Shown: positions 15,066 through 22,264 of the stretch, one piece after another
Layout of the letters: every line of letters starts with the position of its first letter
Numbering within the stretch: the first letter of the stretch is position 1
Assembly (NCBI RefSeq): GCF_016863435.1
Contig: NZ_BOOW01000015.1
Coordinates: forward strand, 62,001-126,000
DNA from: Sinosporangium siamense
GTDB lineage: Bacteria; Actinomycetota; Actinomycetes; Streptosporangiales; Streptosporangiaceae
DNA: 64,000 bases
Direction of reading: 5' to 3'
Notes under the pieces: generated by a model
The model's input: the letters and a program-made list of their open reading frames with translations, nothing else
What the model was told of the DNA's origin: nothing
Databases searched by the model: none
Translations under genes and position numbers: made by a program

Positions 15066-16689
15066 CGAGCGCCACTCCGTCCTGTCTGGGGTCCGCCGCA
15101 CCGAGCAGCACGCCAGGCTCCTCGCCGGCCGAGATGACCAGCGCGCTGCCGCCCGCCGCCCAGGCACCTTGGGTCACCACGTCGTGCCCGAGCTCTCGGA
15201 GCCGTTCCAGGGCCGCGCCGCCCAACCGGCTCTCGCATCGGAGTTCGGGGGCACGGGCCAGGACGTCGGCGTCGCTGCCGGGGAAGACGGTGAACCTCGG
15301 GGCGCCCACGGCTTCGGCCGGGTTGGCGCCGTGATCGATCAAATGTGAGAGCAGCTGCATGTTCCATTGGACTTGCCCGTCGCCGCCGGGCGTGTTCCCC
15401 ACGTGACGCAACCGGCCCGCCTCGTCGGTGACGATCCAGGCGTTCAGGGTGTGCAGCGGGCGCCGCCGCGGAGCCACCTCATTGGGGTGGCCGTCGCGAA
15501 GGTAGGCGCCGCGGCCAAGCCGGTTGTTGAGCAGGACACCGGTCTCCGGCACCGAGGCGCGGGCACCGAAGGTGAAGGCCAGCGAGTGAATCAAGGTGAC
15601 GGCCTGACCGGTGGCGTCCACCGCCACCACCGAGGTGGTGTCGCCGTCGAAGGGCACCGGTGAGGGGGCGAGCCCGGTGACCTCGCCCCGGTCGATGCGA
15701 CGGCGCCGTGAGGCGAGCGAGGCCGGTGTCAGCAACTCCTGCCAGCGGTCGTTGCCTGAGGCGCATGCGGCCAGCCGATCCGCGAAAGCGATGCGCGCAG
15801 CACCGGCCGCCCAGTGGACCGCCTCGGCGGAAAGCCACGGCAGCCTCGACAGCTCACCGTCGCACAGACCGGCCTGTTGCAGCACCATCCACCCCGGTGT
15901 CGGCAGCGGTGTCTGATGCACTGTCAGCCCCTGATAGCGGACCGTGACCGATGGGCCGATCAGGGCGGACCCGCCGGCGGCCCACTCCTCGCCCGAGAAC
16001 GGGGCTCCGCCCGCCGTCAAGGCGGCGACGGCACGCTCGGCGAGTGCGCCGGTGTAGAAGGCGCCCGGCGCCCCGGCGAGGCGGCGCAGAGTCGCGGCGA
16101 GTTCCGCCTGCACGAGGGGTTCGCCGGCGCGTAGGGGGCGTCCCCGCGGCAGGAAGACGGCGGCCGCGCCGGCGTCCTTCGCCAGCGCCGTCTCGTGTTC
16201 GACGATGTCGAGGTGGGTCTTGACGGTGCAGGGCAGGCCACGCGCGGCGGCTGCGATCGCGGGTGCCCACAACTCCTCCAGGTCACGGGTCGCCGCGGCC
16301 TTGTGCAGTTCCGCCAGGGCGGCCACGGCGCCGGGCACGGCGACCGCCAGTGCTCCCTCAAGAGGAATGGCGGCCAGTCCACGATCTCGATAGAAGCCGG
16401 GCCAACCCCCGTCGGGCCCGAAGCCGCTGCCGCCGAAGGAGACGACCGTCCCGTCCGGCCTCCGCAGCAAGGCGAACGCGTCGCCGCCCACCCCGCACTG
16501 GCCGGGCAGCGCCACCCACGACATCGCCGCCATGGCGAGCGCGGCGTCCACCGCGTTGCCGCCGCTGTCCAGAACCCGGGCACCGGCGAGACTTACGCCG
16601 GGATGGCTGGAGGCCACCATCGCGCCGCCCATGGTGGGCCCTGTGGGAGGACGCTGCCAATCATTGCGCGATATACACACGGCGACCAT
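15058..16689 (-). CDS. Gamma-glutamyltransferase-family Ntn hydrolase
   Basis: The 543-residue protein is a complete GGT-family proenzyme: N-terminal GAMVASSHPGVSLAGARVLD then SGGNAVDAA, the large-subunit GQCGVGGDAFALL and the maturation site D350-T351-T352-S353 followed by VVAVDATGQAVTLIHS. T351 would be the N-terminal nucleophile of the small subunit; the late NTPGGDGQVQWNMQLL segment is also family-typical. No signal peptide is evident, unlike secreted glutathione hydrolases. Cytoplasmic relatives include oxamate amidohydrolase HpxW and acylases, so it may hydrolyse an amide or gamma-glutamyl bond of the pathway substrate. It is the first gene of the minus-strand block, divergent from a permease. 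Confidence 0.88.
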   Translation of the reverse strand: MVAVCISRNDWQRPPTGPTMGGAMVASSHPGVSLAGARVLDSGGNAVDAALAMAAMSWVALPGQCGVGGDAFALLRRPDGTVVSFGGSGFGPDGGWPGFYRDRGLAAIPLEGALAVAVPGAVAALAELHKAAATRDLEELWAPAIAAAARGLPCTVKTHLDIVEHETALAKDAGAAAVFLPRGRPLRAGEPLVQAELAATLRRLAGAPGAFYTGALAERAVAALTAGGAPFSGEEWAAGGSALIGPSVTVRYQGLTVHQTPLPTPGWMVLQQAGLCDGELSRLPWLSAEAVHWAAGAARIAFADRLAACASGNDRWQELLTPASLASRRRRIDRGEVTGLAPSPVPFDGDTTSVVAVDATGQAVTLIHSLAFTFGARASVPETGVLLNNRLGRGAYLRDGHPNEVAPRRRPLHTLNAWIVTDEAGRLRHVGNTPGGDGQVQWNMQLLSHLIDHGANPAEAVGAPRFTVFPGSDADVLARAPELRCESRLGGAALERLRELGHDVVTQGAWAAGGSALVISAGEEPGVLLGAADPRQDGVALGV

Positions 16690-16941
16690 TCTGCGTGCGC
16701 CGCCATCGCCTTTATATGGGCGAAGTGCTAGAGAAGCGGCGGCTGTATATGGGCAGCCTGCACACGCCCGGAGCGGAGTGGAAATGTTTTATGCGGGCGG
16801 CGCCGGACGCTTTCGGTAGAGTGCACAAGGCGCTCCAGGCAGATTGTGCATCTTGCCCGTTGTGGTCCTGTGGTGGAGCGGACAAAAGTCTGTGCATCCG
16901 ACTACGGCCGGCACATGTGCCGTGCAAAAAAGGAAGGTGCC
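16690..16941. promoter_or_regulatory. Divergent regulatory region with direct repeats
   Basis: The region between the GGT-family gene and the permease holds two sets of repeats. TATATGGGC occurs at 16713-16721 and 16746-16754, 33 bp apart (about three helical turns). TGTGCATC occurs at 16845-16852 and 16891-16898, and a related GTGCAC lies near 16821. These are candidate binding sites for the PucR-type regulator. No clean -35/-10 pair was identified. The ribosome binding site of the permease (GGAAGG) ends 5 nt before its ATG. Confidence 0.45.
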
Positions 16942-18381
16942 ATGGCTCTAGGCGCTGCCCATTGGGTCTACTTAGCCGGAATCATACTCATCATCGCCGT
17001 GATGATCGCGCGGAAGAATGTCGTCATACCAGCAATAGCCGCCACGCTGGTGACCACCTGGGTGTACACCGGAAGTCCGATCGCCGGTATGCAGTCGATG
17101 TTCAACGCCAGCCTCGCCGCGGCCAGCGAGCTTTTCAATATTTTCCTCATCATCGCGCTGATGACCGGTCTGCTGGGCGCCTTGCAATCCATGGGAGCCG
17201 ACCGGCGCATGGTGGAGCCGCTCCATCCGGTCATGCGCAACGGCGGCAGCGCCTTCTGGGTGATCGCGCTCGCGACGTACGTGATCGGACTCTTCTTCTG
17301 GCCTACTCCCGCCGCCGCGCTCGTCGGCGGGGTCCTGCTGCCCGTCGCGATCCGTGCCGGCCTGTCCCCGATGGCCGCCGCGTTCGGCATGTCGATCGCG
17401 GGTCAAGGCATGGCCCTGTCCAGTGACTATGTCATCCAGGTGGCTCCCGGTCTTTCGGCCAAGGCGGCGGGGGTGAGCACCACCGCCGTGGCCGACCGCG
17501 CACTGGTGCTGTCCCTCGTCACCGGAGTGCTCGCACTGGTGATCGGCTACTTCCTCCTGCGCAAGACCTTCACCGCGCCCAGTGCGGAGAACTTCACCCA
17601 GTGGGAGAAGCGCGCGCAGACGATTTCCGAGGACGAAGAATCAAATGGAACGATACAAACCGCGCCTCAGCGGACCACCACCTCGAAGGTGTTCGCGGTC
17701 GTCGTCCCGGTGGCGTTCGCGCTGTTGATGGGATATATGCTCCTCGGAAAGTTCACCGATCTGGTGCCCGAGGCCATCGGTGGCAGCGCGTCCGCCTTGA
17801 TCGGCGGCCTGGCGTTGCTCCTGTTGATAGCGGCCTCGGTCGGGGCGGACAGACTCGGCGGTCTCGAATCCTCCGCGAAGCATTTCGTCGACGGACTCCT
17901 GTTCTCGGTAAAGGCCATGGGCGCCGTCGTCCCCATCGCCGGCTTCTTCTTCATCGGCAATCCGGAGCTGGCGGGGCGCATCTTCGGTCTCGAAGAGGGG
18001 AGCCAGGCACCTCGTTTCCTCTTCGACCTCGCCGAGCGCAGCCAGGACATCATTCCGCAGACACCGTTCTTCGCCGCGTTCACGCTGCTGATCATCGGCA
18101 TGCTGGCGGGCATCGACGGGGCGGGGTTCGTGGGTCTGCCGCTGACCGGTTCGGTGGCGGGGTCGCTGGGACTCGCGGTCGACACCGACCCCGCTCTGCT
18201 GGCCGCGGTAGGGCAGATGGGCTCGGTGTGGGTCGGTGGCGGGACGCTGATCGCCTGGTCGTCGCTGCTCGCCGTGGCGGCCATCGCCCGCGTCTCCGTG
18301 CTTGACCTCGCCCGATTGTCCTTCATCCCCGTCGTGATCGGGCTGATCGTCTCGACGATTGTCGGCACCATCATCTTTTGA
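16942..18381 (+). CDS. Polytopic permease, probably ion-transporter superfamily (GntP/CitMHS-like)
   Basis: The start is ATG 16942 (GGAAGG upstream); the product has 479 residues and about 12 membrane helices. Helical hairpins rich in Gly/Ala (MAAAFGMSIAGQGMALSSDY and GGVLLPVAIRAG) resemble organic-anion permeases of the ion-transporter superfamily, but I cannot place it in one family. A charged loop (residues about 218-245) splits two halves. It diverges from the GGT-family gene and is the probable substrate importer of the oxygenase pathway. Together with the downstream MFS gene the island encodes two permeases, perhaps one for uptake and one for export. Confidence 0.65.
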   Translation: MALGAAHWVYLAGIILIIAVMIARKNVVIPAIAATLVTTWVYTGSPIAGMQSMFNASLAAASELFNIFLIIALMTGLLGALQSMGADRRMVEPLHPVMRNGGSAFWVIALATYVIGLFFWPTPAAALVGGVLLPVAIRAGLSPMAAAFGMSIAGQGMALSSDYVIQVAPGLSAKAAGVSTTAVADRALVLSLVTGVLALVIGYFLLRKTFTAPSAENFTQWEKRAQTISEDEESNGTIQTAPQRTTTSKVFAVVVPVAFALLMGYMLLGKFTDLVPEAIGGSASALIGGLALLLLIAASVGADRLGGLESSAKHFVDGLLFSVKAMGAVVPIAGFFFIGNPELAGRIFGLEEGSQAPRFLFDLAERSQDIIPQTPFFAAFTLLIIGMLAGIDGAGFVGLPLTGSVAGSLGLAVDTDPALLAAVGQMGSVWVGGGTLIAWSSLLAVAAIARVSVLDLARLSFIPVVIGLIVSTIVGTIIF

Positions 18382-18424
18382 GCCATGGCAGGCCCGGCCC
18401 CGGCCTCGGCCTTCCCCGCCCGTG

Positions 18425-18513
18425 CCCTGGGCGAGGTACGGCGAGGCCGGGGCGGGTCTCACCGGCCGGTCTCACGTTCCCCGGCCGTGGCCGTGGGCGG
18501 GGAACGTGGGACC
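18425..18513. terminator. Convergent terminator with repeated upstream motif (copy 2)
   Basis: Arms GGTCTCACGTTCCCC (18468-18482) and GGGGAACGTGGGACC (18499-18513) form a 15-bp stem with one G-U pair. The preceding CCTGGGCGAGGTACGGCGAG (18426-18445), continuing to GCCGG, matches the motif at 4639 almost exactly, and the hairpin arms share TCACGT and GGGGAACGTG with that copy. It sits between the convergent permease and RidA genes. Confidence 0.65.
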
Positions 18514-18532
18514 GATCTCGGTTGACGGCGGG

Positions 18533-18937
18533 TCAGGCGCCGGAGCCGCTGCCCTTGACGGCGACGACGTCGATCTCGACGAGGATGCCGCCGAGGTTGG
18601 AGCCGGCGGTGGTGCGGGCCGGCCGGGGTTCGTCGAAGAACTCGCGGTAGGCGGTGTCGAAGCCGTCCCAGTCGTTGTCGACGTCGGCGAGGTGCGCGGT
18701 CACCTTGACGACGTCCTGGAGGCCGGTGCCCGCGGCGTGGAGTGCGGCGGCGACGTTGCGCAGTGTCTGGCGGGTCTGTTCGGCGACGTCGCCGCCGACG
18801 ACGGTGCGGGTGACCGGGTCGACCGGGCCGAAGCCGGCGGTGTAGACGAGGTCTCCTGCGACGACCGCCTGCGAATAGGCCCCCCGCGGGGGCGGGGCCT
18901 GATCGGTGTGCACGCCCCGCTTTTTATGGTCGCTCAT
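18533..18937 (-). CDS. RidA-family (YjgF) enamine/imine deaminase-like protein
   Basis: The 134-residue protein is close to archetypal Rid length: APPPRGAYSQAVVAGDLVYT, AGFGPVDPVT, QTRQTLRNVAAALHAAG, KVTAHLADVDNDWDGFDTAY and the C-terminal ARTTAGSNLGGILVEIDVVA. The residue before the Thr (PARTT) supplies the conserved Arg of the active site. It is the second Rid protein near the oxygenase island but is transcribed separately from it, with a terminator hairpin between. Its ATG follows a structured leader (18938-19030) nearly identical to that of the next gene upstream. Confidence 0.9.
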   Translation of the reverse strand: MSDHKKRGVHTDQAPPPRGAYSQAVVAGDLVYTAGFGPVDPVTRTVVGGDVAEQTRQTLRNVAAALHAAGTGLQDVVKVTAHLADVDNDWDGFDTAYREFFDEPRPARTTAGSNLGGILVEIDVVAVKGSGSGA

Positions 18938-19030
18938 CAGATACCTCCGAGGAGACCCCCACCTTCAGGCGGGGGAGGAATCGGACCCCTGTGGAGCAGG
19001 ACAGGGGCAGGCGTTTCGCCGTTTCGAACA
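18938..19030 (-). repeat. Structured leader repeat, copy A (before RidA)
   Basis: About 93 nt upstream of the RidA ATG closely resemble the leader of the FG-GAP gene (20885-20992), including the ribosome binding site TCGGAGGTATC. Two hairpins are visible: 18956-18963 with 18968-18975, and CCCCTGT (18986-18992) with ACAGGGG (19001-19007). In the first stem, one position is G-C in copy B but G-U here if read as minus-strand RNA (A-C on plus-strand RNA). This favours function in the leader transcript. The sequence also resembles right-end hairpins of TnpB elements. Confidence 0.6.
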
Positions 19031-19048
19031 TCCGGTGAGAGGCCGGTG

Positions 19049-20884
19049 TCAGAGCACGAGGGAGGCGGCGTCCTGGTAGCCGCTGCCGCCGGGGCGTGGG
19101 GTGGAGCTCCACGGGTTCCCGGAGGTCGCGCCGGTGTTGGGGTAGATGGACACGTTGCCGGAGGCGTCGCCGACGACGAGGTCGGGTCCGGTGCCGCCGG
19201 TCACGTGTCCGAGGTTGAGTGTGCGGGTGCCGGTCCAGGTGCCGGGGATCCTGATCGGGTCGGTGGAGGCGCCGGTCGGGAAGACCCAGAGCGATCCGTC
19301 GTTCTCCAGGTCGACAAGGTCGGCGATGCCGTCGCGGTCGATGTCGCCGAGCGCGAGCCGGGTGGCGGTCTGCCAGTTGCTGCCGACCCAGGCGCGCGTG
19401 TCCCAGGGGAAGGCGGTGGCGGATCCGTTGCCCGGGTAGGCGAACATGTCGCCGTTCGGGGAGCGTCCGACGACGTCGGCGCGTCCGTCGCCGGTGACGT
19501 CGCCCAGCAGCAGGGAGTTGAAGATGTTCCAGCCGTTGCCGCCGAAGTAACGTGTGCTCCAGGGCGAGCCGGTGGTGGAGCCGTTGTTGATGTAGATCCA
19601 CAGGGTGCCGCCGTCGATGCGCCTGTCGAGCGCGATCAGGTCCTGGCGGCGGTCGCCGTTGACGTCGCCGAGGTAGACCTGGGAGGCGGAGCCCCAGTCG
19701 GTGCCGGCGGCGGTCCTGGCGGGCCAGGGGTTGCCGGTGGCCGAGCCGTCGTGGGGGAAGAGCCACAGTTCGCTGTTACGGGCGACCTGGGTGACGAGTT
19801 CGAGCTTGCCGTCGCCGTTGACGTCGCCGGTCATGACGTCGAACGCGTAGTTGAAGCCGGTGCCCGCCGCGAAGCGTGCCGTCGGCGACCACATGGCTCC
19901 CGCCGTACCGCTCTGCCAGGGGTGGACCCACAGGGAGCCGGAGGTGTCGCGGGCGATGAGGTCGGGGCGGCCGTCGCCGGTGACGTCGGCCATGCTCAGC
20001 CGGTCGGAGGTGTTCCAGCCGCCGGTGCTGCCGAAGACGATCGAGGTCCAGAAGTTGGTCGAGGTCGCTCCGTTGTGGGGGTAGACGAGGACGGCCCCTT
20101 CGCCGTTGCGCGCCACGATCTCGGGGCGGTTGTCGCCGGTGACGTCGCCCACCGAGAGGGTCTGGGCGAGGTTCCATCCGCTGCCCGACCAGATCGGCGA
20201 GCGTGTCCAGGGGTTGGCGGCCGTGGCGCCGTTGCCGGGATAGACGTAGAGGGTGCCGCCGCCCACCGAGGGGTTGCGCGCGACCAGGTCGGGCTTGCCG
20301 TCGCCGGTGACGTCGGCCACCGCGACCTTGTCGAGGGAGTTCCAGCCGGTTCCGGCGGCGATGCGGCTGGGCCAGGGGTTGGCCGCGTTCGAGCCGTCGT
20401 GCGGATAGAGCCACAGGGTGCCGCTGGACACCGCCGGGTCACGTGCGATGACGTCGGCGCGGCCGTCGCCGGTGACGTCGGCGAGGAGCACGAGGTCGGC
20501 GAATCCCCACTGGGAGGAGGTGGCGGTGAAGGCCGCCTCCCACGGGTTGGAGGTGGTCGCGCCGTTGTTGGCGTGGACGCGCAGCGATCCCGCGTCGGCG
20601 CCGGAGAGCTGGGCGACCAGGTCGGCGCGCCCATCGCCGTTGACGTCGGGCGGAAGCGCGGCGCTGCGAGCGGCGGCGGCCGGAGCGGCGGGACGCTCCT
20701 TGGACCTGATGGCGCTCACGTCCCACGTCTTCTTCTTGCCCTTGAGCTTGACGGGCTTGCCTGGCCTGGTGACGCGGTGGTGGTCCCCGGGCGGGCCGGC
20801 CGCCGCGTGCGCGGCCGGGAGCGCGGTGGCGAGTACGGCGAGAGCCACGGCGGCCGCCGTGACGATGCGGAGGGGGGGTGTCAT
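19049..20884 (-). CDS. Secreted FG-GAP/VCBS-repeat beta-propeller protein
   Basis: The start is ATG 20884 with CGGAGG upstream; 611 residues. A signal peptide (PLRIVTAAAVALAVLATALP, cleavage near AHA-AAG) is followed by a linker and then nine to ten repeats of about 48-55 residues, each with a calcium-binding-like DVTGDGRADVIARD motif (variants DVNGDGRADLV, DVTGDNRPEIV, DVNGDRRQDLI, DIDRDGIADLV). The repeats probably form a beta-propeller outside the cell. There is no catalytic domain, so binding or scaffolding is likely. It is flanked by two copies of the same leader sequence and abuts a TnpB element. Confidence 0.88.
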   Translation of the reverse strand: MTPPLRIVTAAAVALAVLATALPAAHAAAGPPGDHHRVTRPGKPVKLKGKKKTWDVSAIRSKERPAAPAAAARSAALPPDVNGDGRADLVAQLSGADAGSLRVHANNGATTSNPWEAAFTATSSQWGFADLVLLADVTGDGRADVIARDPAVSSGTLWLYPHDGSNAANPWPSRIAAGTGWNSLDKVAVADVTGDGKPDLVARNPSVGGGTLYVYPGNGATAANPWTRSPIWSGSGWNLAQTLSVGDVTGDNRPEIVARNGEGAVLVYPHNGATSTNFWTSIVFGSTGGWNTSDRLSMADVTGDGRPDLIARDTSGSLWVHPWQSGTAGAMWSPTARFAAGTGFNYAFDVMTGDVNGDGKLELVTQVARNSELWLFPHDGSATGNPWPARTAAGTDWGSASQVYLGDVNGDRRQDLIALDRRIDGGTLWIYINNGSTTGSPWSTRYFGGNGWNIFNSLLLGDVTGDGRADVVGRSPNGDMFAYPGNGSATAFPWDTRAWVGSNWQTATRLALGDIDRDGIADLVDLENDGSLWVFPTGASTDPIRIPGTWTGTRTLNLGHVTGGTGPDLVVGDASGNVSIYPNTGATSGNPWSSTPRPGGSGYQDAASLVL

Positions 20885-20992
20885 CTGATACCTCCGAGGA
20901 AACCCCCGCCTTCGGGCGGGGGAGGAATCGGACTCCTGCGGAGCAGGGAAGAGGCAGGCGACTCGTCGGCGGGCGAATCGCCGTATCGAACA
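20885..20992 (-). repeat. Structured leader repeat, copy B (before the FG-GAP gene)
   Basis: This 108-nt segment is the 5' leader of the FG-GAP gene and matches copy A except for a 15-16 nt insertion near its distal end. The hairpin CCCCCGCC/GGCGGGGG and a second stem CCTGC (20935-20939) with GCAGG (20943-20947) precede the ribosome binding site. It lies directly upstream of tnpB, so it could also be the left end of that element. The two copies are direct repeats around the FG-GAP gene. Confidence 0.6.
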
Positions 20993-21024
20993 AACGAGCG
21001 ATCCCTGCATGATCGCGCGATAGA

Positions 21025-22140
21025 GTGCGAGGCGTGGCGCAGACCGTGAAGCGAGCCTACAAATATCGCTTCTATCCGACCCCCGGGCAGGCTGGAGAGC
21101 TCGCCCGGACGTTCGGCTGCGTCCGCCTCGTCTACAACGAGGCCCTGGAGGAGCGCACCCGCGCCTACACCCTCGAAGGACGCCGCATCTCCTATGCGGA
21201 GTCGTCGGCCCTCCTGACCGCGTGGAAGCGCGGCGGGGAGTACGACTTCCTGTTCGAGGTGTCCTCGGTCCCGCTCCAGCAGGCGCTGCGCCACCTGCAA
21301 GCGGCGTTCGTGAACTTCTTCGCCAAACGCGCCAAGTACCCAGTGTTCAAGTCGCGGAAGAAGTCTCGTGCGTCGGCGGAGTACACCCACTCGGCGTTCC
21401 GCTGGCGCGACGGCAGGCTGACCCTGGCGAAGATGGACGCGCCGCTGGACATCGTGTGGTCGCGCCCACTGCCGGAGGGCGCGGAGCCGTCCACGGTCAC
21501 GGTGTCGAGGGACGCGGCCGGGCGCTGGTTCGTGTCGATCCTGGTGGAGGAGAGGATCGTGCCGCTGCCCTCCGTCGACGCCCGGGTGGGGGTGGACGCG
21601 GGCATCGCGGCGCTGGTCACGCTCTCCACGGGTGAGAAGATCGTCAACCCCCGGCATGAACGGGCCGACCGGCGCAGGCTGGCCAAGGCTCAGCGGGCGC
21701 TTGCCCGCAAGGCCGGAGGTTCCGCGAACCGGGCCAAGGCCCGGGTGAAGGTAGCCAGGGTGTATGCCCGGATCGCCGACCGGCGCCGCGATCTGTTGCA
21801 CAAGGTCTCCACACCGCTTGTTCACGAGAATCAAGTGATCGCCGTGGAGGACCTGGCCGTCTGCAACATGGTCCGCAACCGCTCCCTGGCCCGCGCCATT
21901 TCGGACGCCGGGTGGCGGGATCTGCGGATGATGCTGGAGTACAAGGCCGCCTGGTACGGCAGGCGGCTTGCTGTGGTGGACCGCTGGTTCCCGTCCAGCA
22001 GGCTGTGCTCGGCCTGCGGAGCGCTGCAAGACAGGTTGCCGCTGAACGTCCGCACGTGGAAGTGCGCCTGCGGCGCGGTCCACGACCGGGATGTCAACGC
22101 TGCTAGGAACGTACTCGCCGCCGGGCTGGCGGAGAGCTGA
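21025..22140 (+). CDS. tnpB: TnpB-family RNA-guided nuclease (IS200/IS605 OrfB type)
   Basis: The 371-residue protein is a full-length TnpB. GTG starts at 21025, 21034 and 21046 are possible; the last gives the family-typical MKRAYKYRFYPT. The RuvC-like residues are all present: D191 (VGVDAGI), E275 (IAVEDL) and D356 (HDRDVNAA). The zinc ribbon is C328-x2-C331 (CSACGA) and C347-x-C349 (CACG). TnpB uses the RNA from the element right end to cut DNA, which helps element retention. No TnpA transposase is adjacent, so movement would depend on one elsewhere. Nothing suggests a nuclease-dead (TldR) variant. Confidence 0.95.
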   Translation: MRGVAQTVKRAYKYRFYPTPGQAGELARTFGCVRLVYNEALEERTRAYTLEGRRISYAESSALLTAWKRGGEYDFLFEVSSVPLQQALRHLQAAFVNFFAKRAKYPVFKSRKKSRASAEYTHSAFRWRDGRLTLAKMDAPLDIVWSRPLPEGAEPSTVTVSRDAAGRWFVSILVEERIVPLPSVDARVGVDAGIAALVTLSTGEKIVNPRHERADRRRLAKAQRALARKAGGSANRAKARVKVARVYARIADRRRDLLHKVSTPLVHENQVIAVEDLAVCNMVRNRSLARAISDAGWRDLRMMLEYKAAWYGRRLAVVDRWFPSSRLCSACGALQDRLPLNVRTWKCACGAVHDRDVNAARNVLAAGLAES

Positions 22141-22264
22141 AACGCCTGTGGAGCTGGTGTAAGACCTCAACGGGAGTCCTCTCGGGCGGGCAGCCGGCGG
22201 CGAAGCAGGAACTCTCACGGGCGACCATGGGAATCCCGTTCCACGAGGGAGGGGAGGATGTCAA
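22141..22264 (+). ncRNA. Predicted omega/reRNA scaffold of TnpB
   Basis: In this family the guide RNA scaffold covers the 3' part of tnpB and the right end. The 124 nt after the stop codon are rich in short stems (for instance GGGCGGGCAGCC near 22187) and end in the conserved GGGGAGGATGTCAA. The guide would start at 22265 with CGAAGCACGATCCTTC. Assignment is by position and end motif, not by a covariance model. Confidence 0.6.

Larger units (their letters stand above)
21025..22264 (+). mobile_element. IS200/IS605-type TnpB-only element
   Basis: The element holds tnpB and a right end finishing in GGGGAGGATGTCAA at 22251-22264, a form typical of actinomycete IS605/IS1341-type right ends. The left boundary is not fixed; it lies somewhere in 20885-21024, overlapping the leader repeat. 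No tnpA or terminal inverted repeats are present, as expected. The right end reaches into the stop codon of the minus-strand gene beyond it. Confidence 0.7.

Noticed and set aside
18359-21049. 896-residue open frame on the plus strand
   Set aside because: It is antisense to RidA and the FG-GAP protein, which have clear domains, starts and ribosome binding sites. Its translation is Gly/Val/Asp-rich without a recognised domain and arises from high GC content.
21025-22140. Nuclease-dead TnpB-like repressor (TldR)
   Set aside because: All three RuvC acidic residues (D191, E275, D356) and the zinc ribbon are intact.
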